Below are positions 52,893 to 61,468 of a DNA stretch of 64,000 bases, in pieces. This stretch comes from Nakamurella alba. GTDB lineage: Bacteria; Actinomycetota; Actinomycetes; Mycobacteriales; Nakamurellaceae. Within the stretch, counting starts at the first letter, position 1, and each line of letters begins with the position of its first letter. Where the stretch lies: assembly GCF_009707545.1 (NCBI RefSeq), contig NZ_WLYK01000004.1:1-64000 (forward strand). Direction: 5' to 3'. The position numbers were made by a program, and so were the translations under genes. The notes under the pieces were generated by a model, which was given only the letters and a program-made list of their open reading frames with translations, had not been told where the DNA came from and searched no databases.

Positions 52893-54071
52893 TCATGAGG
52901 AGGGACTGTTCATCGGTCGGCTGGTGTCAGAGCGCCCGGCCGGCAGAGGATGTCGTGCATGAGTGCCTTTCCAGCCCGGTAGCCTGTGATCCAGGAGTCG
53001 TCGTCGATCCTCACTCAGGCGACCGGAGCGGTTTTCGATGCGTTGGTGACTGAGCCAGTTTCCCAGTGATCGTTCGTCTTCCGGGACTGACATCAACCTG
53101 TTGGCGCGGGGTGGCCGGCCGGTTGCAGCCAGGTGGGCAATGACGGCGGCTAATCTTTCCAGCCATCTGTCATTGTCGATCTGGAATCCGGACGCGGACG
53201 CGGGCGATGCTCCGTGATCGGCGGTGGTCCAGGACGGTGGCGGGGGTACCTCGAAGTTGGGGATGACCGACCAGAACCTGTCCGCTGGTTGCAGCCAGTC
53301 GCTGATGGATTCGTTGAGCTGCGCGATCCGATTCGCGCGGAGCACGCCGATCCGGAAGTTCTTTCGTTGAGTCACCAGCCAGGTGGCAAGTCGCCGCTCA
53401 TCACGACCCGGGGCGTTGGTTCGCGGTGGCCGGTCCTGCCCTTCGATGAATGACTGCACGTTCGCAAGCATCTGGACCCAGCGCGCTTCCCGCCCCAGTA
53501 CTTGCCTTGGACGTCCTACAGGATTCCCGTTGGGGTCCGCCTTCGCGGGCAGAAGGACCTGGCTGCACCAATCTGGCCAAAGCCGGTCCAGTTGCGCTCG
53601 CCGATGCCGCGCCAGGGTGCCGTCAGCCAGGTAGCGGCGCTGGTTGCCCAGCCAGTAGCTAAGGCTGCGCTCGTGCAGAGGGGTGGTGGGTGTGCGGCGT
53701 GGTGGTCGGTCGTGTTGGTCGATGAACGCCCGTAGCTCGGCGAGTCGTGCTGACCAGAACTGCTCGTTGGGCACACCCCCGATGCTGTGGTCGACAGGGA
53801 CAGGCCCCGCAGATGCACCCTTCAGCGGCGGCCCGGTCCTGCCGCGGCGCCAACCGGGCAGTTGTTCGTCGAGTTGCTGTTGCCGGTGCCGATCGATCGG
53901 CGGGTTGGTGCGCCGCTGGTTGCCCAGCCACTGTCCGAGCCGCCGTTCTGCGGGTGTGGTCTGCGGGGACTGGTGCGGCCAGCGATGCTCGGCCGCGACG
54001 AACGTCACCAGCAACCGCAGCTGCACCTGCCAGCGCTGATCATCCGCAACGAAGCCCCGCGAACCTGTCAT
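52893..54071 (-). CDS. Protein made of four tandem HA domains
   Basis: 392 residues with four HA domains and no helicase core. Domain 1 (~8-75): DDQRWQVQLRLL, RRLGQWLGNQRR, LDEQLPGWRR. Domain 2 (~105-170): EQFWSARLAELRAFIDQ, ERSLSYWLGNQRR, LDRLWPDW. Domain 3 (~195-265): EARWVQMLANVQSFIEG, ERRLATWLVTQRK, ISDWLQ. Domain 4 (~295-365): NDRWLERLAAVIAHLAATG, ERSLGNWLSHQR, LDHRLPGWKG. Linkers are Pro/Ala-rich. The frame is fully open, so it is probably functional. The start overlaps the end of a GAF fragment. Confidence 0.85.
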   Translation of the reverse strand: MTGSRGFVADDQRWQVQLRLLVTFVAAEHRWPHQSPQTTPAERRLGQWLGNQRRTNPPIDRHRQQQLDEQLPGWRRGRTGPPLKGASAGPVPVDHSIGGVPNEQFWSARLAELRAFIDQHDRPPRRTPTTPLHERSLSYWLGNQRRYLADGTLARHRRAQLDRLWPDWCSQVLLPAKADPNGNPVGRPRQVLGREARWVQMLANVQSFIEGQDRPPRTNAPGRDERRLATWLVTQRKNFRIGVLRANRIAQLNESISDWLQPADRFWSVIPNFEVPPPPSWTTADHGASPASASGFQIDNDRWLERLAAVIAHLAATGRPPRANRLMSVPEDERSLGNWLSHQRIENRSGRLSEDRRRLLDHRLPGWKGTHARHPLPAGRSDTSRPMNSPSS

Positions 54072-54565
54072 CCTGCTAAGCCTGCCACCTTCGAGTCCCG
54101 GCTGTAGGACCTTGACCCACTTCCGTGGACACCTGTGCTGAGGCGATGATCGTCTCGGAGCAACACAAAGGTGCCGTAGAGGTGCCCTCCTGCCCTGAGC
54201 GGTGCGGCCAGGTGGGCGCCGATACCCATCCGGCGGGTCGTCTCCAGAGCCGACGTGATTGGGTTCGTCTTGGCGTCGGGGATGACCGCTGGGAGGTCAC
54301 CCGAGACGACACGCACGCGATAAGGGCCAGCCAGGGCGGGGGAGAAGCCGGGCGTGACGAGTTGGCCTTTGAGCTCGCCGCTGACTGTCTCGACGACTTG
54401 TCGGCCCTGATCGAACCGGGAGATCCAGGCCAGATCCATGCCAAAGCGTTTCCGCACCAGGTGCAGCAGCTGGCCCGCCATCTGGTCGTCGGTGATCTCG
54501 GGTGCCGGCTCCGCCCACGGATCCAGGGTGTCCATCGATACCTGCCCCGACTTGCGTGCGGGCAT
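54068..54565 (-). CDS. Truncated GAF-domain protein
   Basis: 165 residues. The GAF portion reads LLHLVRKRFGMDLAWISRFD, LKGQLVTPGFSPALAG and RRMGIGAHLAAPLRAGGHLY. After DDHRLSTGV the sequence no longer fits and ends in a Ser/Arg-rich tail, so downstream domains (usually EAL) are lost. Its TGA overlaps the ATG of the four-HA gene. A pseudogene is quite possible. Confidence 0.5.
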   Translation of the reverse strand: MPARKSGQVSMDTLDPWAEPAPEITDDQMAGQLLHLVRKRFGMDLAWISRFDQGRQVVETVSGELKGQLVTPGFSPALAGPYRVRVVSGDLPAVIPDAKTNPITSALETTRRMGIGAHLAAPLRAGGHLYGTFVLLRDDHRLSTGVHGSGSRSYSRDSKVAGLAG

Positions 54566-54691
54566 CAGCCCACACTCGGCGCCCTTCCTTCGACAGCTGC
54601 ATCGGCGCAACCGTTGCAGCATTTGGGTGATTGTTGCTTACGAGTAATTGCGCCGCTACTGCCTGTGAGAAGTTCCTCGGAGCCGGCGCAG

Positions 54692-55749
54692 TCATGCGGC
54701 GTCGTGGATGAAGGTCCGCCCCAACCCCTGTCTCTTGGCCTGGTACATAGCCAGGTCGGCGTGGTGGATGAGGTCCGCTACTGGATCGTCGCCGTTGGTG
54801 CGGGCGATTCCAATGCTGGCCGAGACGTGACGGTGGTGATCTCCGATGGCGAGGGCCACCTGCAACGCGTCATGGATGCGCGTCGGCCTGGCCTCCAGGA
54901 GGTCAATCCCACGGGCTGGGATCGATTCGCTCGCAGAGCACGATGAACTCGTCACCGGCCACGCGGCGAAGAATATCGGGACCGCGAACGGCGTCGCGCA
55001 GTCGCCCTGCCACCTGTTCGAGAACGGCATCTCCGGTCTGGTGGCCGAAGGTGTCGAGGATGGGCTTGAAACTGTCGAGATCAACGAACATCACAGCGGC
55101 TTGATGCGGCTGGCCGCGAGCGCCCTCCAGTGCCCGGTCGATCAGCTGATGGAGCAGCCGACGGTTCGGCAACCCGGTGAGTGGGTTGTGCAGCGCATGT
55201 TCTGCGATCTGCCGGTGAGCCTCGCGGGCCTCGGCCCGGTCCGATGCGATGCCATCACCACGTTGGAGACCACCACATCGGCTAACAACTGTGCCGCTTC
55301 AGAATCCGATTCGGTCAACTCATGCTTGCGGCGCCAGTAGAGATCCAGGCACCCCCAGCTGCGTCCGCTGCTGCGCAGTGGCACTGCAAGCACTGCCCCG
55401 ATGCTTTCGCGGGCAGCAATTCGTTCGAACTCCGGCCACGCCATGTCCGATCGGGACCCGGCGAAGACCGGTCGGCCCGAGTCCATGGCGTCTTGGCACG
55501 GCCCCTGCTGCAACCTCTGCTGCACCCGTTCCAGGGGCGCAGCCTGCGCAGGTACCGCGTCGACGAACATGCTGCGCCCATCGACAAGACGAATGACACC
55601 CACCGCATCCACCGACAGGACCTCCGCCGCCAACCGGCACAACCGACGCAACAGATCATCAAGCTCGAACTCTCCGACGCAAACGCGGCCAAGCGCCCCA
55701 CCGCCCACGCAAGCCCGTCCAACACCACGACGCCGCCACCCTTCGCCAT
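54692..55749 (-). pseudogene. Broken GAF-GGDEF diguanylate cyclase
   Basis: Pieces in different frames rebuild a relative of the intact enzyme at 11760. They are VVVLDGLAWAVGRLAAFA, then a GAF domain (QQRLQQGPCQDAMDSGRPVF, MAWPEFERIAARESIGAVLA), then LTGLPNRRLLHQLID in a third frame with FVDLDSFKPILDTFGHQTG and RVAGDEFIVLCE. The end ISASIG-like SASIGIARTNG is in another frame. At least three frameshifts. Confidence 0.82.
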
Positions 55750-56005
55750 CACCCCAGTTGGCAAGCAGCCGTCATGACTGGCCTTTGCGTGCGTCGTTGA
55801 AACACACACGCGTCGGTCTCGATCCCCCATACGGCGGGCGCGGTCACGTCGGGGGTGTAGATGGTCGTCGTCATCTTCTAAGACCCGCCAGTCGCAGTTC
55901 TGGATCAGGACCGACCGGCCCCGCGGAGGGCGACACTCGACCCCGCTATGGCGAGGCCCACAATGGTGGACGGATCCTCAGGTGGGGTAGCTATCCTCGC
56001 CCCCC
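55750..56005. other. Short stretch without a clear gene
   Basis: No convincing frame upstream of the possible gene at 56006. TATCCT near 55990 could be a -10 box. Confidence 0.4.
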
Positions 56006-56233
56006 GTGAGTCTGGACCTGTTCGAGTTTGAGTCTGCGGGCTACCGTGAGTGCCCCACCTGTTCGGTTCGAGTGCTGCTCGAATCGTGTGGGTCGGCGTG
56101 CGCCTACACGAGGCTGCGGGTCGCACAGTCCGCAGGCAGAAGTGGGGCATGGTGGTTCCCGGCTGGCTCTCGTGTCGTGGATAATGAGGGCGCTTTGCGT
56201 ACGCCCCCTACCCGCGGTGGCGATCGTATCTAA
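56006..56233 (+). CDS. Possible small zinc-ribbon protein
   Basis: 75 codons from GTG 56006. The first part (LDLFEFESAGYRECPTCSVR, then two more cysteines) looks like a zinc ribbon. The rest is less protein-like. No ribosome site, but TATCCT lies eight bases upstream of the GTG as in leaderless genes here. Confidence 0.35.
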   Translation: MSLDLFEFESAGYRECPTCSVRVLLESCGSACAYTRLRVAQSAGRSGAWWFPAGSRVVDNEGALRTPPTRGGDRI

Positions 56234-56275
56234 GGCGGCCTCAGCAACAGGAACCGTCGACCCGCAGCATCTGGG

Positions 56276-56578
56276 ATGACCGCCATCACTGACCCATCAC
56301 TCGTCACCGAGCCCGTCGGACGAAGTAACGGCTTCCAGCTCGATCAGGCCCGATGGCTGCGGCAGCTCGCCGCCACGAAGGAGTTCCGCGAGGAGTCCGG
56401 CCGGCTTCCTCGCCGTTCAACCGACGAACACGAACGTCGCCTGGCCTTGTGGCTCGCCACACAGCGCCGCGAATTCGCGGCGACGGCGCTGTCCGAGATC
56501 CGGGTCGCCCATTTAGACTCTGAACTGCCTGGATGGAACTCCGCCCACCTGTCTCGTCGGCGGGAAGCCAGCCGATGA
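56276..56578 (+). CDS. Stand-alone HA domain protein 5
   Basis: 100 residues, one HA domain after a 20-residue lead: GFQLDQARWLRQLAATKEFR, GRLPRRSTDEHERRLALWLA, TQRREFAATALSE and HLDSELPGWN. The TGA overlaps the ATG of the next gene (ATGA), so the pair is cotranslated. This is the only HA gene with a coupled partner. Confidence 0.8.
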   Translation: MTAITDPSLVTEPVGRSNGFQLDQARWLRQLAATKEFREESGRLPRRSTDEHERRLALWLATQRREFAATALSEIRVAHLDSELPGWNSAHLSRRREASR

Positions 56579-56838
56579 CCGAGGAAGAGGATCGGCGCGA
56601 GATCGCAGCCAGAGGGCGCGCCCGAGCAGCTGGATTGGACCTCCACCGGTCATCCGACCACGAGATCACCGTCGAACACGGCGGCTACATGCTCGCAGAT
56701 CGGTCCCGAGTCATCCTCGGTGCCACACCCCACCCGTTCAGCGCCGGCATCGACGAGATCGAGGACTACCTCGCCGAGCATCTTCCACGAGGGCGAGATC
56801 TGACGCGGCAGTCACCCACGGCTCCCCCGGGCTATTGA
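56575..56838 (+). CDS. Small protein coupled to HA protein 5
   Basis: 87 residues: a charged helical start (EEEDRREIAARGRARAAGLD) and a short alpha/beta part (HEITVEHGGYMLADRSRVIL; IDEIEDYLAEHLPR). Family not recognised. Overlap with the HA gene suggests a shared role. Confidence 0.6.
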   Translation: MTEEEDRREIAARGRARAAGLDLHRSSDHEITVEHGGYMLADRSRVILGATPHPFSAGIDEIEDYLAEHLPRGRDLTRQSPTAPPGY

Positions 56839-56985
56839 CCGGCTGCCGAATCTGAGCGACAGCGCCATGAGAGAGCGAATGTGGCAACGACGCTTTGTCC
56901 GGCCGGTTTCGGGGACAGTGGAGTCGCTCGGACAAAGCGACCTCGCCGGTTCAACCCGACTGCTGAACCACCACCATCTGCCTCT

Positions 56986-57255
56986 TCAGGACGCGGCGTC
57001 GAGTTCCTCTGCGCGAACCGCTGAAGTGATGTTGCCGCAGTGACAGCTCGGGCAGATGAAGACCACCCCGGAAACGCCGGCGATGCTGCGCATCCCGCGC
57101 ATCAGAGTCGTGCCGCAACGGCCACAGTCAGCGTCGAGGTGGCCCCGACCTTCGAGGTAGAGGTTGCCCAGCAGTGGCGTGCGGAAGACGCAGAATCGTT
57201 CGTCGTCCGCACCGGGAATCGCAGCGACGGTGAGTCGAACGTGTCTTCTCCTCAT
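56986..57255 (-). CDS. Small zinc-ribbon protein, intact copy
   Basis: 89 residues. IPGADDERFCVFRTPLLGNL, YLEGRGHLDADCGRCGTTLM and VFICPSCHCGN provide two CxxC pairs for one zinc. Family not recognised beyond the zinc ribbon. A frameshifted relative is at 40943. Both lie about 510-520 bases downstream of a copy of the structured RNA candidate on the same strand. Confidence 0.72.
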   Translation of the reverse strand: MRRRHVRLTVAAIPGADDERFCVFRTPLLGNLYLEGRGHLDADCGRCGTTLMRGMRSIAGVSGVVFICPSCHCGNITSAVRAEELDAAS

Positions 57256-57765
57256 CCTCAGCACCCCTTCCGTGCGACGAGAACACTCCGAGCTTCTCTT
57301 CATCTCACCAGGTAAAAATGTTGTTTCGCGACGCCGAAAATGGTGAATCCTTGTCCTCCGACTCTATTCGGGGTGGTGACGGTCTGTAACTGCCCGTGGC
57401 CACGAAAGCGGGACATACCTGGCGAAACAGTTGTTATCGCCGGCCCGGATACGTGACCTGGTCCGCTACAGGTAGCGTCGTCGCTCGTGCCCGAAGGCGA
57501 CCCCCAGCCCACGAACCCTCCTCGCACTGTGGTCTGCCGAAGGACCACGAGTGGCTACAGCTCGTGCAACGGATCACCCCCGGACCCGTGACCGCACGTG
57601 TTGTCGGCCCCGTCTACGTTTACGCGAAGGGGCACGTCAACGGGTAACCGCAGCACTGAAGACGGGGGAAACACTGTCCTGTGTCCTGTCACGTCGAGCG
57701 CACCTCGCGGCACCGGGCATCACCAACTTGCGGCTCGCTGTACATCCCCCGTGAGTCGAGCCGTA
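57256..57765. other. No clear gene between zinc-ribbon gene and RNA candidate
   Basis: 510 bases. Open frames on both strands lack starts and family matches. It should contain the promoter of the zinc-ribbon gene on the minus strand. Confidence 0.45.
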
Positions 57766-58070
57766 GGCCTCGCCGTGGCAGGGGGCTGCCCGGCGAGGCC
57801 ATCCCAGCTGTAGAGCACGATTCGTTGTGCACTTCTTGCTGCCCGTACCGTCTCGCTCGGCTGGCCACGACTGTCCCTCGCTGGTTGGCTGACCCACGAG
57901 GGGTGCGCCACGTCCGGCCCGACTGCCGGGCGTGGCCCCACTCACATTTCGGTCGCGTGTTATGCACAGTATTGGCGGGCAAACTGCTCGTGCGGCTCCC
58001 CGGTGTCACCCCCCTGACAGGGTCGAGCCGACGGCCCCGCCGTGGCCACCCCCTGGGCCGGCGGGGTCGC
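57766..58070 (-). ncRNA. Candidate structured RNA, copy B
   Basis: Minus-strand counterpart of 40115-40422. The first stem is CCCCGCCG/CGGCGGGG (58035-58066) where copy A has GGCGCCGCCGGC/GCCGGCGGCGCC. The last is GGCCTCGCCG/CGGCGAGGCC (57766-57800) where copy A has GAGC-CCGCCCG/CGGGCGG-GCTC. The second hairpin (GGCTC, TGTCA/TGACA, GAGCC) and the blocks with AACACGCGACC, CACGCCCGGCAGTCGGGCCG, and CAGCCAACCAGCGAGGGACA are conserved. Changed stems that still pair argue for selection on RNA structure. Confidence 0.68.
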
Positions 58071-58107
58071 CCTCACTCCCGCATTGGTTGACAAGCAGAC
58101 TGTTGCG

Positions 58108-58356
58108 ATGGAGCACGGATTCCGCCCCGACGACGAGACGTGGACCGCCCACCTCGAACACCTCGCGCATCACCTACGGGTACGCGGCTTGCTCCCATCC
58201 ACCGCCGTCGGCACGGACGTCGTCGAGCGTCGTCTGGCCTATTGGCTAATCACACAACGACGTGAAGAACGGATGCGGACCCTGCTCCCGCACCGGCGGG
58301 AGCAACTCGACCAAGCCGTGCCCGGCTGGCGCACACACCGCCCGATGTGGGCGTGA
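58108..58356 (+). CDS. Stand-alone HA domain protein 6
   Basis: 82 residues, one HA domain: GFRPDDETWTAHLEHLAHHL, RGLLPST, VERRLAYWLITQRREERM and LDQAVPGWRTH. It begins 38 bases from the 5' end of RNA candidate copy B, divergently. No clear ribosome site before ATG 58108. Confidence 0.76.
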   Translation: MEHGFRPDDETWTAHLEHLAHHLRVRGLLPSTAVGTDVVERRLAYWLITQRREERMRTLLPHRREQLDQAVPGWRTHRPMWA

Positions 58357-58360
58357 CCCG

Positions 58361-58828
58361 ATGGGGTTCTCACCCTGGGGCCGACTCCTGTCGGCAGCCG
58401 TACTGGCCCCCAACCTCATCCTCCTCTGGGCACCTCCCCGTGACGGCCTGCCGGCAGCACAGGTTCCGAGACCCCTGACCCTGGCCGAGCGAGCCGGGCA
58501 AGGGCTGTGCATGAGTGTCCCGGCCATCACCCGCATCAGGGCACATGCGGTGGGGATGGTCCCTCCCGATCATCCTCGGCCTCGCCATCTACTACCTCCT
58601 ATGGGGGCGCTACCTTACCTCCGGTCGCAGACTTGCAGCCGCGCTCTACACCCCCGCAATGAAATCCCAATCCCCATGGCGATCCTGCCCGTCATCGTCT
58701 TCGCCGCCGGCGCCGCGTGGCTCGGCAGCTACTGGACCCTCGCAGCCACCATCATTCTAGGCATCAGCCACATCCTCGCCTCATTCATCATCGCCAAAGC
58801 CAAGGGGACTGTCAGGTCATCGGTGTAA
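58361..58828 (+). pseudogene. Four-span membrane protein gene with frameshifts
   Basis: Starts five bases after HA protein 6 (MGFSPWGRLLSAAVLAPNLI). The middle is in another frame (WSLPIILGLAIYYLLWGRYL) and the end is back in the first (ILPVIVFAAGAAWLGSYWTL, IILGISHILASFIIAKAK). Two compensating shifts leave the ends in frame. Family not recognised. Confidence 0.55.
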
Positions 58829-58859
58829 GTGATCCAGACACGCCGGGTGCGCCTGGCGG

Positions 58860-60189
58860 GAAGGATCGGACATGTCGGACACGCTTGATGGCATGACATC
58901 GACGTCAGCGGGCTGCATGGACCAGCAGCAGTTCGCGCAGGCCCTGGTGGCGCAGGCCTGGAATGCCTGGAGTTGATTCGGCCCGGGAGGTCTGTTGACC
59001 GGGTTGACCGAGCAGGTGCCCGGGACCCGCCCTGAAGGCGGAGATGACCGATCACCGGGGCGACGAGCGGCACGAGCCGGCCGGCCGCAACGGTGAGAAC
59101 TCACGGAACGGCACCCGGTCCAAGACCCTGTCCACTGCAGATCGGTCCGGTGCAGGTCGAGGTGCCCCGGGACCGGGACGGCTCATTCGAGCCGGCGATC
59201 GTGCGCAAGCGGCAGCGCCGGCTGACCGGGGTCGATCAGATCGTGTTGTCGCTAACGGCTCGGGGGTCTGACCACGGGTGAGATCGCCGCGCACTTCGCC
59301 GAGATCTACGGCGCCCAGGTGTCGAAGGAGACGATCTCCAAGATCACCGACAAGGTCCTGGAGGACATGTCGGAGTGGCGAGATCGCCCACTGGACCGGG
59401 TGTATCCGGTCGTGTTCATCGTCCCCCCGCAAGCGGGAGGTGCCCCATCGATCATGGTCAAGGTCCGCGACGGTCAGGTCACCAACCGGCCGGTCTACGC
59501 CGCGATCGGGGTGTCCTGCACCGGGGAGCGGGACATCCTCGGCTTGTGGGTGGGCGTTGGTGGCGGTGAGGGTGCGAAGTTCTGGCTGCAGGTGCTGACC
59601 GAGCTGCTCGGGCCGCGGCGTGGAGGACGTGTGCATCCTGGTCTGCGACGGCCTGAAGGGGCTGCCGCAGTCGGTGGAGGCGGTATGGCCACGGACGATC
59701 GTGCAGACGTGCGTGATCCATGCTGCCGGGCAGTTTTCGCTATGTCCCGCGGCAGCATTGGGACGCTCTGGCCAGGGACCTGAAGCCGATCTACACCGCA
59801 CCGACCGAGCCCGCCGCCAAGGCCAGGTTCGAGGAATTCGATCAGCAGTGGGGCGCCCGATACCCGGCGGTGATCAAGCTCTGGAAGTCGGCCTGGCCGG
59901 AGAAAGCGGGCGTTCCTGGACTACGACGTGGAGATCCGCCGGATCATCTCCCGCCACCAACTCTATCGAGTCGCGAGGCGCCCGTCACCGGCGGGCGGTG
60001 CGCGCCCGTGGGCACTTCCCGAACCAGCAGGCAGCGCGGGGGTGCCTCTACCTGGTCACCAGATCACTGGACCCGACCGGCAAGGGAAGAGCACGATGGG
60101 TGATCCGGTGGAAACCGGCGTTGAACGCCTTCGCGATCACCTTCGCGATCACCTTCGAGGGCCGGATCCAGCCGGCCTCCACCAACTGA
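58860..60189 (+). pseudogene. IS256-family transposase, near full length but broken
   Basis: Recognisable from GPGGLLTGLTEQVPGTRPEG through VQVEVPRDRDGSFEPAIVRK, VSKETISKITDKVLEDMSEW, VTNRPVYAAIGVSCTGERDI, ILVCDGLKGLPQSVEAVWPR, RYVPRQHWDALARDLKPIY and RARGHFPNQQAARGCLYLVT to the end of the coding region. Frameshifts occur near 59260, 59620, 59720 and 59920. In the core, VVFIDA is replaced by VVFIVPPQAGGAPS, so the first catalytic Asp is lost. Inactive. Confidence 0.85.
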
Positions 60190-60288
60190 GAACACATGAT
60201 CACTTACACCGAAGATCTGACACTCCCAACCGACCTGCACGACGCCCTCGAGGCCATCCGCCGAGCCGGGAGTGCGCACTAAATCGAG

Positions 60289-60720
60289 CGAAGTCGGGTC
60301 GCGCATGGGCATGTTGTTGGGGGTATCGCGGCAGGGCTACTACAAGTAGATGGCGAGCAAGACGACCGAGCCGGGGGTGAGGGCCAGGCGGCGGGCGGAG
60401 TTGCTCGCGCAGCTCGTGGTATCCCGCCGGGCCTCTGATGAGGTGTCGGGGGCGCCGCGGATCCTGGCGGACCTGCGTGACGCGGGTGTGCAGGTGTCGC
60501 GAAAGACGGTGTCGAAGCTGATGCCGCACAACGGAATCCGTGGAATCAGTCCACGCCCGTGGCAGCCGGTCACCACCGCGCAGGACGTGCATGTGCACAC
60601 GATCCTGGACCGGGTGGGCCGCCGGTTCGACCAGAGCGGGTTGAACATGGTGTGGACCTGGTTGTATTTGTGTGCGGTACGGGACGGGCATTCCCGCCGG
60701 GTTATCGGCTACGCCGCGGG
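60289..60720 (+). pseudogene. IS3-family transposase fragment, second copy
   Basis: Close to the copy at 36490: LLGVSRQGYYK then TAG, RRAELLAQLVVSRRASDEVS, VQVSRKTVSKLMPHNGIRGI, PWQPVTTAQDVHVHTILDRV, SGLNMVWTWLYLCAVRD. About 13 residues with the first catalytic Asp (SDITYLDTDE) are missing. It ends at IGYA, next to the lsr2 gene. It keeps the two bases lost in the other copy. Confidence 0.85.
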
Positions 60721-60728
60721 TATGGGCC

Positions 60729-61082
60729 TCACGAGTCTGCCGCCTCGTAGGCATCGAACACAGCCTGCGGAATCCGGCCGCGGTCGCTGACACCCATCTC
60801 GTTTGCGGCTGCCCAGGTGCGGACCTTGGACAGGTAGGCACGGTGTTCGGCACGCTCGCGAGCTGTTTGGTCGGCCACGGCACGGATGGGCCGGGACTTC
60901 ACGGTCCGCGGCAGCCTACGGCCGGCGGCGAGGTAGGAAGCGAGCGCCTTCCGCAGCGCGGCTGCGTTGCGCTTCGAGAGATCGATCTCGTAGACCGCGC
61001 CGTCGAGGGCGAACTCGACGGTCTCGGCCGCCTTGCTGCCGTCGAGGTCGTCGGTCATGGTCACGGACATGATGGAAGCCAC
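60729..61082 (-). CDS. lsr2: Lsr2-type nucleoid-associated protein, second intact copy
   Basis: 117 residues, close to the copy at 41868 (IMSVTMTDDLDGSKAAETVE; VYEIDLSKRNAAALRKALAS; LSKVRTWAAANEMGVSDRGR). The linker between the halves differs most. GTG 61082 has no ribosome site but TAGGGT six bases before it, giving a leaderless start. The 77-bp element lies ~97 bases upstream, as at the other copy. It should bind AT-rich DNA and silence foreign genes. Confidence 0.92.
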   Translation of the reverse strand: MASIMSVTMTDDLDGSKAAETVEFALDGAVYEIDLSKRNAAALRKALASYLAAGRRLPRTVKSRPIRAVADQTARERAEHRAYLSKVRTWAAANEMGVSDRGRIPQAVFDAYEAADS

Positions 61083-61088
61083 GCGCGA

Positions 61089-61094
61089 ACCCTA
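61089..61094 (-). promoter_or_regulatory. Leaderless -10 box of second lsr2
   Basis: TAGGGT within CCCTAGGGTTC, placed as before the lsr2 gene at 41868. Confidence 0.6.
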
Positions 61095-61178
61095 GGGCAC
61101 GAAGCCCCGTACAGCGTCGCCCTCACGACTTGTGCGCCTACCAGTTTCTTGACGCAGTCCTCGGGGCAGGGATCACGT

Positions 61179-61255
61179 GCGGCCCCGCTTGCCACCCGGG
61201 GATGAGCGGATGGACGTAGGTCCCGCCGGTTCAGACACGCAGCCAGCGGGGCCGC
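61179..61255 (-). repeat. 77-bp inverted-repeat element, copy 3
   Basis: Reverse-oriented copy of 41694-41770 with the same 10-base end repeats and inner line. It points toward the lsr2 gene, as at 41694. Confidence 0.75.
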
Positions 61256-61359
61256 ACCCCTTTTCACCTGGTCAGCGCACTGTCGGTGCTCGCCACTAAA
61301 ATGTAGATCGTCGGTCTGGCTGCTATCTCCCCGGGTGTGGCCAGCCCGACATCAGCTTC

Positions 61360-61396
61360 CGCCCCCGTCCTTGCTTCGGCAGGGCGGGGGCGTTTT
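61360..61396 (+). terminator. Intrinsic terminator without an upstream gene
   Basis: CGCCCCCG and CGGGGGCG form an 8-base stem, with CC/GG pairs possible inside, and TTTT follows directly. It is the most classical terminator in the window, yet no plus-strand gene precedes it for over 600 bases. Confidence 0.7.
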
Positions 61397-61468
61397 CGGC
61401 ACGTCACGTGCCGGGTTCACCGAGCGACCGACTCGCCCAAGCCGCATCATCATCCTGCGGCTTACTGT

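Noticed and set aside
52893-55749. A full HA helicase broken into pieces
   Set aside because: No DEAD/DEAH motifs are seen in any frame upstream; the neighbouring text is GAF and GGDEF.
56986-58356. Locus B as a retron or other RNA-based defence operon
   Set aside because: No reverse transcriptase, nuclease or other effector domain is present; only small proteins of unknown role.
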